Shown in pieces: positions 30,368 through 41,716 of a stretch of 64,000 bases of DNA. The stretch covers positions 91,615-155,614 of the forward strand of contig JAPEVC010000068.1 in assembly GCA_027946555.1 (NCBI GenBank). The letters run 5' to 3'. The notes under the pieces were generated by a model that worked only from the letters and a program-made list of their open reading frames with translations, did no database searches and was not told the DNA's origin. A program made the translations under genes and the position numbers. Numbering within the stretch: the first letter of the stretch is position 1; every line of letters begins with the position of its first letter. The stretch is from Gnomoniopsis sp. IMI 355080. Taxonomy: Eukaryota > Ascomycota > Sordariomycetes > Diaporthales > Gnomoniaceae.

Positions 30368-32095
30368 CTACTTTGGAGGACCTCGTCCGCCTTTGCCACC
30401 TCTGCCACCTCTGCCACCACCCGGTCCCCAGCCACCCCAATAGCTTTCCCCGTCGTCGCGGTTTGTCGAGTTCACACAACGCGGTGAGTCGTAGTCCTGT
30501 TTGGTGCCTGATGGCCACATTGGTATCAGGCACACCTCGTCGACAGCGCAACCTCCGCAGCTTTTGAAGCGAGCCCACTGGAGGTGCTCCATGAGAGATT
30601 TCAAGGTCGAGACGGACCGCGAGTGCCTCTCTGAGTCATCCAGCTCGTTGTCGCCAGTGACAAGCTCGCGCACCTGGAAGAGCCGGGTACACAAGTCTGA
30701 AGTTGTCGCTTTGATGGCGGCGTGTACCAGACGGTCAGCCTCGGTGACGGGGTCGACGCCGTGGAGGTAGAAGGTCGTGCATCGCTCAATAGCTGCTGCT
30801 ACTTGATCGCTGTCCCTGCCCGAATAATCGAGGTACACAGTCAGTAAGAAGCTGAGCTCGCTAGCAATCTCACTCGCCGTGCTCGTTTTCTCGGCCATGA
30901 ATCTAATCCTGTCGGCATAGCGCCCAACTATGAGGTCCGTGACATCTTGCCAGTCAATGGCACGTCTAGGGTCATTTAGCCTGTCGCTGATCGTATGGTT
31001 CAAGTATTTCTGGATGGCAGCCAGCTCAGCATCAGTGGTGTTAGACAGTCGTGGCAAGTCGGGTCGCTTGGGGTCCGGGTTCGTCAGGTTGACGGGGAAG
31101 AAATAAGCTGAGACCATGGACGAGTAGTCGACAGTGGTCCTTGAAGAGCCAATGTCGTAATAACGTTCGGAAAGGCCGCGTATGAACTCAAAGTTTCCGA
31201 AACTGCCTCGCCCGGGTCCACGTTCACCGGACTCTGGAGGTGGTCTTTGGAGAGCTTGCACCTCTTCAAGGCCATCGTAAAAGTCACACTGGATGATCTC
31301 AAAGCCGGCTTCCATTCGGATGACACCAGAGAGGTTCCAGTCCTTGCAGAGCGCACAAAGCTCAACAGCCCTTTCCTGCTCATCCATGGGCCCACCAGCA
31401 CGTTTTTGGGGCGCGCCATCTCTTGTTGATTTGTCGTCATCCTTTGTCTGGCGGTCGTCGAAAGCTCTAATCGTCCTTGTCCCTCGAAGAAGATAATCCT
31501 GTGAATCTAGAGTCCCCATCGTTGTCTTGCCACCGCCCATTCCGTCGACGTAGAGGTACCGCAAGGGGCGAGTCGTACGGTAGGTGTGCAACCATCCTCC
31601 TTTCTGTTGCTCAGGAGGGTCCTCGTCGGGTTCGAATGATGTTGAGTCCATTGAGGCATGATCGTCGACAAGAGGCAACTGGCCCATCCCGTATTCCATG
31701 CTTCCCAATGCCGGCGGGCCAGGCGGGCCAGGCGGGCCCCCACGGCCGGGCCCCTTGCCTCCTCCCGGAGGACCTCTGCCCCCACGCGCGAAGTGCTCGG
31801 CATGCTCGACCTCGTATGCCAACCAGTCTGGATAATCGGGCGACTTTTCGTTGTTATTGCCATGGTGGAGGATGACACCCTCCGGGACGGTCGCGAGGAA
31901 GAAAGACATGCCATTGTGATGCAGGGAAGCACCCCATTGTCTCATAGAGTCGTGGACTGCGTTGAAAATTTGGGGGCCACGACTTTTTGCAACATCGAGA
32001 CTGGGCCTGACATCACCTGCAATGGAAGCATCGCGGGCAGCGTACGACAGCCCGGAGGCAAGGAGAGTCGCCCCCAGCACACGGCTTGTAACCAT
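30368..32095 (-). CDS. Secreted fungal protein of unknown function with Gly/Pro collagen-like tract (575 aa)
   Basis: A single exon from the ATG at 32095. MVTSRVLGATLLASGLSYAA is a signal peptide. Residues about 50-95 (HNGMSFFLATVPEGVILHHG, PDWLAYEVEHAEHFA) and 165-205 (WLHTYRTTRPLRYLYVDGM, GTLDSQDYLL) read as compact globular blocks that I associate with an uncharacterised ascomycete family. Between them lies a Gly/Pro-rich stretch (GRGGPPGPPGPPALG) at about 105-130. A further Gly-Arg-rich tail (GGGRGGRGGKGGRGPPK) closes the protein. Cys pairs (CALCKDW, CGGCAVDEVC) suggest disulfides. N-x-T sites (NLTN, NTTD, NHTI) support secretion. The GGGKTT near YVDGMGGGK resembles a P-loop but is unlikely to bind nucleotide in a secreted protein. 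Function unknown; roles in the wall or adhesion would be guesses. Confidence 0.85.
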   Translation of the reverse strand: MVTSRVLGATLLASGLSYAARDASIAGDVRPSLDVAKSRGPQIFNAVHDSMRQWGASLHHNGMSFFLATVPEGVILHHGNNNEKSPDYPDWLAYEVEHAEHFARGGRGPPGGGKGPGRGGPPGPPGPPALGSMEYGMGQLPLVDDHASMDSTSFEPDEDPPEQQKGGWLHTYRTTRPLRYLYVDGMGGGKTTMGTLDSQDYLLRGTRTIRAFDDRQTKDDDKSTRDGAPQKRAGGPMDEQERAVELCALCKDWNLSGVIRMEAGFEIIQCDFYDGLEEVQALQRPPPESGERGPGRGSFGNFEFIRGLSERYYDIGSSRTTVDYSSMVSAYFFPVNLTNPDPKRPDLPRLSNTTDAELAAIQKYLNHTISDRLNDPRRAIDWQDVTDLIVGRYADRIRFMAEKTSTASEIASELSFLLTVYLDYSGRDSDQVAAAIERCTTFYLHGVDPVTEADRLVHAAIKATTSDLCTRLFQVRELVTGDNELDDSERHSRSVSTLKSLMEHLQWARFKSCGGCAVDEVCLIPMWPSGTKQDYDSPRCVNSTNRDDGESYWGGWGPGGGRGGRGGKGGRGPPK

Positions 32096-32657
32096 GTCCG
32101 AAGGTTTTCACTTATCAAAAATATATGAAAGCAGAGTTCAGAGCATATTAAAGAGCCAAACATCCGAAGAAACAGCAATTGAGCAGGACCGAGATTATGA
32201 AGTCTGGGAGGCAAACGTGCAAGCGAGGAAGACGCGCGTCAGGATGTGTGGCACCCGAAAAATGTGGGCCAGGAGGCCCCTGTACGTCAGCCGGATAGAG
32301 CCGAAAGAGAGCCGTAATCTTATCAATCTGATCTCTGATGTGGGGCCTCACTGTTGGCATCGAAGGACTAAAGACCAAGTCTTCATGTCATTGGTGGACC
32401 TGCCAAGAGCAGAAGCAATGCAGAGACAATGCAAAATGAGTCAGACCGTCTGCTGTCTGTGCCGCGTTTTCCATAATCTGTATTTGTGCCATCCGCATGT
32501 ACATGCGTCGACTCAAAAGTTATATACAGATAGCCTGTAGCAGTGCAGGACCAAAGCTCTGATCAGCATGGAAATTCTAGATGGTCCTGTTTCTAGCCTC
32601 CCCCTCGTTCCTCAAACGAACATGCGAAGCTTGTCTGTCCACGTTCATGTCCACAAT
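32096..32657. other. Spacer between two reverse-strand secreted-protein genes
   Basis: 562 bp holding the promoter of the collagen-like gene and the 3' flank of the subtilisin gene. A forward ORF (31962-32540) is largely a shadow of the reverse gene. Nothing else is supported. Confidence 0.35.
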
Positions 32658-34137
32658 TTAAGCTCCGTTGCCGTTGTAACCCAATAGGTTCACAGTTCCA
32701 GAAGGAACACCGCTGATGAGGGACGAGGTTCCCAAAGCCTTGAGACGAGCGACCGTGGCGGCAGGAGTAGTGAGGCCCTCAAGCGCCTTCAGATACAAAA
32801 CCAACCCAGTGATGTGGGGTGTCGCCATGGATGTGCCAGAAATGGTGTTGACCGCTGAAGTCGAGCCGATCCAGGTTGACGTGATGCTAGTTCCAGGGGC
32901 GAGGATGTCGACTCCGGCTCCAAAGTTGGAATAAGAAGCAAAAGTGTCAGAGGACGTCGTAGCGCCGACGGTGACAGCGTTGGCAGCGGACGCGGGAGAG
33001 ACCTGAGCATTGACATATCAGCATTTTGTTCATGGGAGTGTCGAACCAGCACTTACATTTGCGACATTCTGGGCCTCGTTGCCGGCAGCAACAACGCTGA
33101 TAACTCCAGAACTGTAGGCGGAGTTGACAGCACTGTTGAATGCAGAGGAAATACCACCACCTAGGTTTTTTGGATTAGCAAATTGTATACCTCAGTGCCT
33201 ATGTCAGAAGGTCTGCAATACTCACCAAGACTCATGCTGATAGCAGATACAGTCTGACGACCCTTCGATACAATGTCGTTGACGGCCCCTGTATTTCATC
33301 AGAAATTATTCCATGGTCTTTTTTTCTATGCGTTGGGAGCTTTGACCGCGACCGCAGCCAGGAGAAGGGACCACTCACAGTCGAATCCATCCAACACATC
33401 AGCTGTCGTGCCCGAATCCCCGGCGAAAACCTTCACAGCAATGACCGTTGCAGACTTGGCGACACCGTATGTCCTGCCTGCAATCGTGCCGGCGACGTGA
33501 GTTCCGTGGCCTACAGTATCGGCGGTGGTTCCGCTCACAGCGCTGTAACCAAGAGACGCACGTCCACCAAAGTCGGTGTGGGCTGCGTTGATCCCGGTGT
33601 CGACAACATAGGCGTAGGTTCCACTACCAGCGCTAGAGTCATAGATGTAGCTGCTCGATCCAGCCCCGGCACGGTGAGAAACAGCGCCCAGGCCCCAGCT
33701 TGGTGAACTGGCTTGAGTAGTTAGAGCATACAGTGACCAAACCTGGTCTTGCTCGACAGCAGCGACCTATTCCTCATTTAGCCACCAGATGCAAACGACA
33801 AAAGCCTTCGTAAAAAGAGTTTCCGACTAACCTCGGGGCTGGCCTTGATTTCTTCGATGGTAGCCTCATCAAAGGTACCAGCGTATCCTTGGAATGATGA
33901 GATGTTGTATGTCTTCTCCACACCGGCAAGGTCACGACGTCCCAGGCTGCGGGCGTGAACCTCGCTGACCCAAGCCAGATGGGACTCCTTCTCGGTGGAG
34001 GCAATGTCTTCTTTGAGGGTCACAATGAATTTGTTGGGAATGGTCTGAGCAGCCCTGGCATTGACCTGCGTAGGTGCGGCAGCCGCAAAGGGGAGCAGAG
34101 CGCCCACAAAAAGGGCGAGGTTCTTGAAACAGTACAT
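32658..34137 (-). CDS. Secreted subtilisin-like serine protease (S8, proteinase K type)
   Basis: Exons run 34137-33832, 33766-33379, 33288-33226, 33160-33057 and 33002-32658 (introns of 54-90 bp), in phase, giving 401 residues. The signal peptide is MYCFKNLALFVGALLPFAAA. An Inhibitor_I9 propeptide follows (KFIVTLKED...YNISSFQGYAGTFDEATI). The mature part has catalytic Asp158 (VVDTGIN), His189 (GHGTHVAGT) and Ser345 (GTSMATPHITG), with oxyanion Asn280 (AAGNEAQ). It is probably an alkaline endopeptidase secreted for nutrition or host degradation, like fungal proteinase K and cuticle-degrading proteases. Position and number of introns are typical. The acceptor of the third intron is CCTAG, inside a CACCTAGGT sequence. 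Confidence 0.96.
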
Positions 34138-37100
34138 GATGAATTTCAGTGTCTCGAAGGACCAATGTCAGGATATTTAGGCGAATCAAGGGCTGACAAA
34201 CTGTGTGGCGATGAGAAAATACGATAGACACAAGCGAGGGAACTCTGGATACTTTATAACATTCTTGCGATGTCCTCGCTTCAAGACTGCACCGCTTAAA
34301 TGTCATCCTCACGGAATCACTTTCAAGGCACTCATAATCTCTATTTCAGCACAACTTCCGGCCTACCGTCACATCGTCACAATTCTATCATCTGTCTTTT
34401 GTCGACGTGATAAGCCAAGCCTCTGGGTCCTGATGCCTTCACGACCGAGAGCGTGCAAAGGTAGCAGCAGATAACAATGCCTCGCCGACATCATGGCTTC
34501 ATTAGGAAGGAGAATGAACATCGAGGCTCGACTTACACCTAGTACTCAGTCGAGTCAGCGGTATACAGAAAGTGTGGTTGTGCTAGCATGCATGTGCTCT
34601 TTTTGTTCGACTCAGAAATCTGGTAGGATTTCGGAATAGTGTGAACACTTGGACCCATATTATAAGCGGCACGTTGACAGCAAAGGGCACCTGAGGATGG
34701 TCAAATAGGGCCTTGGCTGCTTGGCAATACAACGAGGCTATCAGATGAACGCTGTCCAGAAAGTTGGCAACACCGTCGCGCCTGTATAATCAAGGTCGAG
34801 ATGTAATTTGGTGGCGAATTTTCCCAGATACGTAGGCCTCCAAATGTAACGTATTTTGTTCGAGACTTCCCTGATGGCGGGCATGCCCAGACTTCAGATA
34901 CCAAAGCGTCCTATAATGTTTGCAGGCAACGACTACTTGGCATCCGACTAACGATTACGCTAATTTCAGGGTCATGTGCTTTCAGTAGGTATTATCCTCG
35001 ACTTCCTGATTTGGTCCTTGGATGAAAAGTAAGCGCTTTGACTAGCAGGTAATTGATATCTTGTATAAGGGTTTGTCAGATTTGAATAATTGCTTGAGCG
35101 GGCGGTCAGGTAGCCCGAGACATCATCAGTCCACGATGCTCCCTTCTCGACTCAGAGGCATCAGTTTCGCAGAAGCTTCTAGGTTGGTTGTTGAGTAGAG
35201 ACTTAGATTCTATAGCAGAATATCCTCCCTTGGAATTATACACCACCCGGTGCTAAGATACAATGTACTTCGATCCCAGTTGGAGTCATTGACCACGTGA
35301 CTAAGCACATTGGCAGAAAATACACAAGAAGGCGGATGCATCGAGGAATGGACCGCCCGCAGAGATTCACATCAACCTTGGATCCTCCTGCAAGTAATCA
35401 GGGAATAATATTGTGAGCAAGCTCCTGAGTGCCTCGCTGATCTCTTCTAGCTGTGGGGAACACTTACCTACCTACCTAGGTAATTAGATAGTTGATTATC
35501 AGTTCCAAGGTCTGGTGTACTGCTGAGCAGCTTGTAAGACGGTCAGGCGGGGAATGTCGCAACAGCGCGTCCTTCATTTTAACATTCATTTCACGACTCT
35601 CCTTTAGAACAAGATGGCATACTGGCCAAAATGACGAATGATACGTAACCAACTTTGGTTACAACAAGAAGACATGGTGCGCTGACATCTAACCTGTTGA
35701 TAGGTAGCAAAGAATACTACCCTCGCGGGGAACCCCGAATAGGTAGACGCGGGCGGCCAAGAGATTGGGAAAAGTTTCATTTTGTACGCAGTATCTTCCC
35801 GTCCTCCTATGACAAATCCACTCGTGGCTCTTGAAGCGTCACGCGACATTTTCGCCGGACTCTTCGCCAAAAGCGGCAGGCTCTTCACAGCCGCCAAGTC
35901 CAATTACACTCAGAGACATCAACGAGTCCTCAACTACCTACCTAGAGATGAACACTGGCCCGCGAAAGCCCGGTCGCAAAAGCAATCGCAACTTGGCACC
36001 AGCATGGGCGTCTTCTTTGAAGCTCATCTATCAAGGAGAATAGTGTCCTTGTCCAGTGTGCCCTTGGATGTTTCTTCCACTTATTGCCCAGTTCATACAA
36101 TGTAGATTTGGCCGCTGGGTTCCGCTTACAAGTCTTCGAAGTCTTGCTGGAGCAGGGTAACGCTAAATGCTTTATGATGAGTTCCTTGAGAGAATCGCTG
36201 GCTTCATTTATTGATGCTCTCATCTGTCCAGTCTTCTACCCCATTTCCAAGTGATCAGCTATCTAGGTATAAGCATTGTTGCATGTGAGAATAGGCTGGG
36301 TTCCAGGCCCGGGGGCGGCCCTTTGCAATCACAACAGATACAAGCCTTTGGGGAAGATTCCACGTATGAGCATTCACAGGGCTGGAAACTATTGTGAGCC
36401 GGTCACTGACCGCTGCCCATATGTCAGCGCAACTGGGTGATACCTGTATGAGATTCAGCCTGATTGAAGAAGCTCGCTTGAGTTTGATCATGGAAAGGAG
36501 GCTGTTTACCTGTACTCATGCGGCAAATACTATCTTATAAATCCGATCTACTCATCGAGTAGAACCAGGCGTGAAGCACAACTTCTAGTCACCCCATAGT
36601 AAAAGTGTTGAAGGCCTTCAGTACCAATGGCCGGACTGTGCAGAGGCTCTGAGTGCGTCGGGACTGAGAGCAAACCTAGTGCTGGATTATGATAGTAAAG
36701 TGACAAATAAGAAAAGTTCTTAAACGGATTCTCGAGTCCTAATAAGAACAAGGTTTCGAATTGAAATCATAGCTCGGCACTTAGTTATGAAGAAGCTCGA
36801 TCTTGTTGGGCAAGTTCAAAGACTAGCACAGCACTTCGAACACAGTGACTGTCGATTTTGAAGCATGTCTGTAGGGGCACCTAGATGCTTTTCACCACGG
36901 TCTAGGTTGTCTTTCTTTATCATGGGGTCTAAAGTGCAACCCTTGTACAAGCCGTTCGCATCGTAGACGAGACCCGTGGACAATACCATGCCTACACCTG
37001 ACTGTTGCATTACAATTCAACAGCCCTAACAAAGGAACCTCTTACTTTCTGTATTTACTCATGCTTCTTCAGGTCCACAACTACACACAACAGGACCAAA

Positions 37101-37586
37101 TCTCCAGGACGTGCAGCACCTTGCCTTGGGGTTTCCAGGGAAAGGTTGCATTGTGCTGATATTACACATAACCGGATCTGAGTTCCCCCCTCCCCAACCA
37201 GAGGCATGATTTACCCGGTAATATGATCGTCAAATGTTACGTGACCTGCCTATTCGGCGCTTAGCCTTATCGAACCCCGCAGGAGCCACGGTCTGCCCTC
37301 TCTTAAAAATTAAGCTTAATTCAACAACTTTCAAGAGCGCCGACTGTCCCGGCTGCTCGGCATGGACGATAGTCCATACGTACCCAGCAATAATACCCAG
37401 CATGGCGTCATGGAAAAAGAGGCGAAGCTCAAAGACGAGGCATGCCGTATCGGGAGTCCAGGACAATGTGTGCTTTGGTCCTACAGGCCGTCTAGCCTCA
37501 AATCAGGTCTGTGACACAGAAGGTTGGAATCTTTCCGGTATTGTTGATCGAGCTGAACGGAAGTCAAAGCCCTACAGTAGCAGCTC
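34138..37586. other. Largest gene-free block on the left half (3.4 kb)
   Basis: Lies between divergent secreted-protease genes and so contains both promoters. TACCTAGGTA is at 35473-35482, extended left to CCTACCTACCTAGG. ORFs at 34205-34474, 34701-34904, 35604-36105, 35942-36223, 36548-36751 and 37234-37590 lack domains or signal peptides. No tRNA is seen. Confidence 0.45.
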
Positions 37587-39095
37587 ATGATGTCGTGTCG
37601 AAGAATTACACGAACGGCTCTGCCAGGGTTGTTCTTCTCCTCCATCGCTCTCGCCCAGTCGTGGCTGGATCTCCCGGGCAGTCTCTATGGGCCACCAGAG
37701 CAGCCATGGGCCTCCTGCGCCGACGCGAGCTGGCCAGTGACTACACTGGGCGCCCCACTCACACCCCAAGGTCCGGACGACGAGCTCGTGGGCATACTTG
37801 CCGACATCGACGAGAATCGCATCGAGGATATCGTGACGACCCTCGCAAACTTTGGCACAAGGCACACGCTCTCGGCCCAGAACTCCACCACACGCGGTAT
37901 CGGCGCGGCTCGTGACTGGATCTACCGCGAGATGCAATCCATAGCGGCCGACTCGGACGACAACATGGACGTCTACTTCAACAGCTATATCCAGCAGCCC
38001 GAGGGTCGCATCACCTTCCCCGTGAATATCACAAACGTGGTCGCCCGCATCAATGGCACTGTCGACCCAAACCGTGTCTATGTTGTCACGGGCCACTATG
38101 ACAGTCGAAACCTGGATATTTCTGACTACACGGGCGATGCGCCCGGCGCTGACGACAACGCTAGCGGCGTCGCCGTGCTGATGGAGATGGCGCGCGTGTG
38201 TGCGAAGCTGAAGCCAGCGGCCACGATGCTTTTTGCCGCAACCGCGGGCGAGGAGCAGAATCTGTATGGGGCGACGTATCTTGCGCAGACACTCAAGGCG
38301 CAGGGCGCGAATGTAGAGGGTAACTTGAACAATGATATCGTAGGTACTGGAGGCTTCTCGCCCTTCGAGCCGATCAACAACTACACCGTACGATTGTTCG
38401 GCGCCAGTATCCTGTATCCCAATGCGACGAGCGCGGCGTACACGAACGAGATTGGCATTATCGGCTATGAAAATGATTCTCCGGCACGAAATCTAGGCCG
38501 CTTCATTGCTGAGATTGCGGCGGGCGCTTCGGAGGCCACCGACATGCAAGTTGCCCTCATTTATCGCCCGGATCGCTTCCTGCGAGGCGGTGACCACGAG
38601 GGTTTCCTGGCCCAGGGTTTCCCCGCTGTTCGTTTCACGGAGGCGGTCGAGGATTTCACTCACCAGCATCAGGACGTCAGGGTGCAGGACGGCACGCAGT
38701 ACGGCGATCTGTTGGAGTACGTCGACTTTGCGTACACGCAGCGTGTGGCAAGGGTGAATCTGGCCAGCATGTTCAGTGCTGCCAATGCACCCGCGATGCC
38801 GAAGAACGTCACTATATCGGAAGTTGTTGGCTTTCCTGCGTCCAGCTTAGACACGCCACTAGAGGAGGTGAGCAACGACAGCCAGTTTACCTGGGCCACC
38901 GGAAACGACCCCTTGGTGGCGAGTTACGAACTGGTATGGCGACCAAGCGGCGCTTTGCAGTGGTCTCGGAGTCTGGATGTTGGAAACGTGGGTAATGTTA
39001 CAGTCAACTTGCCTAAGGATGCAGTCCAGTTTGGAATACGAGCGGTGGGCAAGGACGGAAAGAAAAGCCCAGCTGTTTTGCCATTCCCAGCCTAG
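37587..39095 (+). CDS. Secreted M28-family zinc aminopeptidase
   Basis: A single exon of 502 residues. A signal peptide (MMSCRRITRTALPGLFFSSI, ending near ALAQS) is followed by an N-terminal extension and the co-catalytic zinc domain. Visible ligands are His170 (VTGHYDS), the Asp pair 189-190 (GADDNASG), the Glu pair 222-223 (AGEEQNLYG), Asp249 (NLNNDIVG) and His at about 358-360 (FTHQHQDV). The order matches peptidase family M28, which removes N-terminal residues. The C-terminal 100 residues (VASYELVWRPSGALQW, VQFGIRAVGKDGKKS) look like a fibronectin-III-like beta domain. Several N-x-S/T sites support secretion. It probably works with the nearby subtilisin in extracellular protein use. ATGs occur at both 37587 and 37590. 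Confidence 0.95.
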   Translation: MMSCRRITRTALPGLFFSSIALAQSWLDLPGSLYGPPEQPWASCADASWPVTTLGAPLTPQGPDDELVGILADIDENRIEDIVTTLANFGTRHTLSAQNSTTRGIGAARDWIYREMQSIAADSDDNMDVYFNSYIQQPEGRITFPVNITNVVARINGTVDPNRVYVVTGHYDSRNLDISDYTGDAPGADDNASGVAVLMEMARVCAKLKPAATMLFAATAGEEQNLYGATYLAQTLKAQGANVEGNLNNDIVGTGGFSPFEPINNYTVRLFGASILYPNATSAAYTNEIGIIGYENDSPARNLGRFIAEIAAGASEATDMQVALIYRPDRFLRGGDHEGFLAQGFPAVRFTEAVEDFTHQHQDVRVQDGTQYGDLLEYVDFAYTQRVARVNLASMFSAANAPAMPKNVTISEVVGFPASSLDTPLEEVSNDSQFTWATGNDPLVASYELVWRPSGALQWSRSLDVGNVGNVTVNLPKDAVQFGIRAVGKDGKKSPAVLPFPA

Positions 39096-39513
39096 CTGGT
39101 TCTTTACATACTTCCTTTCGAACACATGGAGCAAAGTTAGAAGCTTATATAGGTGCATACACTTATACCTAGATACTCATCGACATGCCAAATTTGCTCA
39201 ACACAATCCCTTGAGTTACTATACACATATACATAATTTTGAGCTGCAATTTCAGGGTCCCTGGGTAGGGATGGTTGTTCACAGCGACGCCACTTCGCCA
39301 TCGCGACAGTACTGGTGATCAATCAAATTGTGAGTGAGTACCTAAGTAAGCGTGGTATCGTGCGATTTTCCTATTGACATGTACAATCTCGTCACCGCTT
39401 ACTGCAGTGCCCTCAGGTGTACAGTGTGAAGCCATCTTTGATAGATTGCCACCCTCCGTGCGGAAAACCTGACCTGTACTAGTCCCTTACCCGAAAGGTG
39501 CAAATCAAGATCC
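39096..39513. other. Convergent 3' spacer
   Basis: 418 bp between the aminopeptidase stop and the Con-6 stop. No gene is supported. Confidence 0.35.
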
Positions 39514-39887
39514 TCACTTCTGAATCTCTCCCAACTTCTCGGCGGCGGCGAACTGAGCCTCCTCGGAGATCTGTGGATTGTGCATGGCTCTGTAGCCCGT
39601 CAGCAATATGTCCAGGCCCTTGGACAAAGCTGGAATGAGCGTATCACTTACCCTTTCAGGCCAGCAGCAACATGGTCGACATCCTTAGCCTGGTTGCCGT
39701 CCACAATGACTAGACAGCCCAATGTTAGCTCGAAAAGTCATTAGAACGGTAAAAAAAAACAGGTGGTCAAAAACAAACTGTTGAAATCGTCTTTCAGGAC
39801 CTCCTTTGAGTGCTCCTTAGCCTCGGCAGACGTGTTGGCATTGTGGATGGTAGCCTTGTGGCCGCCGATGACTTGGGTGTCAGACAT
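39514..39887 (-). CDS. con-6: Conidiation protein 6 (Con-6) family
   Basis: Exons run 39887-39779, 39709-39652 and 39589-39514. Introns are 69 bp (GTTTGT...CTAG, branch CTAAC) and 62 bp (GTAAGT...ACAG, branch CTGAC), in phase, giving 80 residues. Two copies of the Con-6 repeat are visible: GGHKATIHNANTSAEAKEHS near the start, and AAGLKGAMHNPQISEEAQ then AAAEKLGEI at the end. They fit the family pattern G-x-K-A-x-x-x-N-P-x-x-S-E-E-A-K. The protein is small, hydrophilic and signal-less. Con-6 genes are induced during conidium formation and germination; the biochemical role is unknown. No single exon exceeds 110 bases, so the gene has to be assembled from its splice sites. Confidence 0.92.
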
Positions 39888-41716
39888 TCTAGTTTTGTGT
39901 AAGTCGAAGGAGACCTTTTGTTTTTTTTGGAATTTTGATGGAGAGTCTCGAGTTATCAGATGTGATGAGACTTGACTCTTGAGGACAATGTAATTGCGAG
40001 AATTAAAAGAAATGCAGATACAGAGCTTAGCACTTGCAGGCTATGGCCATTTGTATTCAAGGGCCCTCAGAAGCTTGGTGGGTTTGCTGCCTACAGAACG
40101 TCATTGTTTACTTTTGAACAATTGAGAGGCAGCAGCATGTTTGCCTATCTGCCTGCTTTTGTGGTGTCAGTGTGTCACAGGCAGTTGCAGCATGACCTCA
40201 TATCAATTGCGGTTGCCCTGTTCTGAACTTCTGTTTGTGACCACCCGACCGCGCGCGTAAGCGTTGTGCTAGGGCGACAGCTGGACTTTCTCAGGCTCTG
40301 CACAAGCTTGACACGCGGTTCTCACCCACCACCAAATCCATCGAGGCTGTCTCATTGGCTTTTAGGGTCGAGTTGTCCGGTGATCTTTGCCCTACCGGGG
40401 TAGCCTCCGGGGAAGATTTGAGCGATGACATCTGCACGTCAATGCATTCTGCTGTGGATCGGGATCTCGACAACGAGTCCTTATTAGTAGGGGTTCAATC
40501 CAGCAACATTCAGGACGCGACTGCGACGCGCCATCCTAGTGGTCTTCCTACTTACCTAGGAACTGCCACGGCCCGCAACATGACGATTGTGCAGTCGAAA
40601 CCTAGGCTGTCAAAAGCTGGGATACTGACTTTGCATTTTAATATGTTCAAGTAAAGTCGGCCCCAGGATCGAGTTATGCAATTTCAGTGTGCAACGCTAT
40701 TCACAACAAATAGTATGAAGGTAGCGTTGTGGTAACAACCGTTAACCTTGGAAGGCGTACAAGTCGGCCCCAGCCTCGATCAAAAAGAAGCGCTTCTTAT
40801 GTTGCCTCACGCAAAGGAACAGTGGAATTTTTCTCACTACATATCCAACATCTGAGCCTCGTAATATATAATATTCAGTCATTGGGTTGAGAGCCTGCTT
40901 TGGCGTGTATTTCCTTGGGCCATAGAAACCTCGCACGGACTGCTTGAGTTGTCCCCAGGTACTGATTTATATCCTTGCATTCCTAAGTCCCCCAGCGATT
41001 CGTGCCAGTATGTGAGGACTACAAGTGACTGAAGGCGGTCAAATGATTATACTTCAGGTGCTACTAGTGATGGCAGGATGCAATTGCATTATGAATAGGG
41101 CAGCCAATCAAGGCTTTGCCTAGAGCCTGCCCCTAATATATATAACTTTACAGGTTCCCGTCCAAATCAATTGGGTTTGCACATCCCCATGCGCAGTACG
41201 GATTTATACTCGGAAAACGGCGGAGTTCATCGTTTTGTGTTACTTTGTGTGTGGAAAGCAGCATGGGCCCTCCCCACTATCAGCTTACCATCAGAGTCAA
41301 GACGCTGTTGTTGCAAGGAGTCCAGAGACCCTGGACAATGTCACCATCTACAACACAGATGAGGAATGTGAAGAGAACTTACGATGCCTGAAATAGCCCA
41401 CCCTACCTTGACTCAAACAAAATTGAAGCACATGAGGTCGTCGGTAGATCCACCGTCGATCATGGAAAGATTTGATACAGTGCGACGTTGAATGATAAGT
41501 AAGTAGGTGCGGCTCACCGCAACTGGACCATAACGATTGCGTGCTTGGCGCGATGAGACTCAAGTGAAACCTCTCCAATCTGCAACCTGCAGGCGGAAAT
41601 GGAAAATATAGGTTGACCTCCCCCGTCAATTGCGGCGCGTCTCCAACTTCGAGCCTCTTGCGACTTTGAAGTATGTTTGCCCTGTTGAAGCGTTTTGACT
41701 CATTGTCTTCGCAACC
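39888..41716. promoter_or_regulatory. Divergent spacer upstream of Con-6 and the amino-acid permease
   Basis: 1.8 kb with the promoters of both flanking genes. A CTTACCTAGGAA variant of the recurrent palindrome lies at about 40552. ORFs at 39972-40226, 40355-40654, 40742-40936 and 41348-41764 are featureless. No gene is supported. Confidence 0.4.

Noticed and set aside
31530..31560. P-loop (GGGKTT) in the collagen-like secreted protein
   Set aside because: The protein has a signal peptide and the surrounding sequence lacks the hydrophobic beta strand and Walker B of a nucleotide-binding fold.
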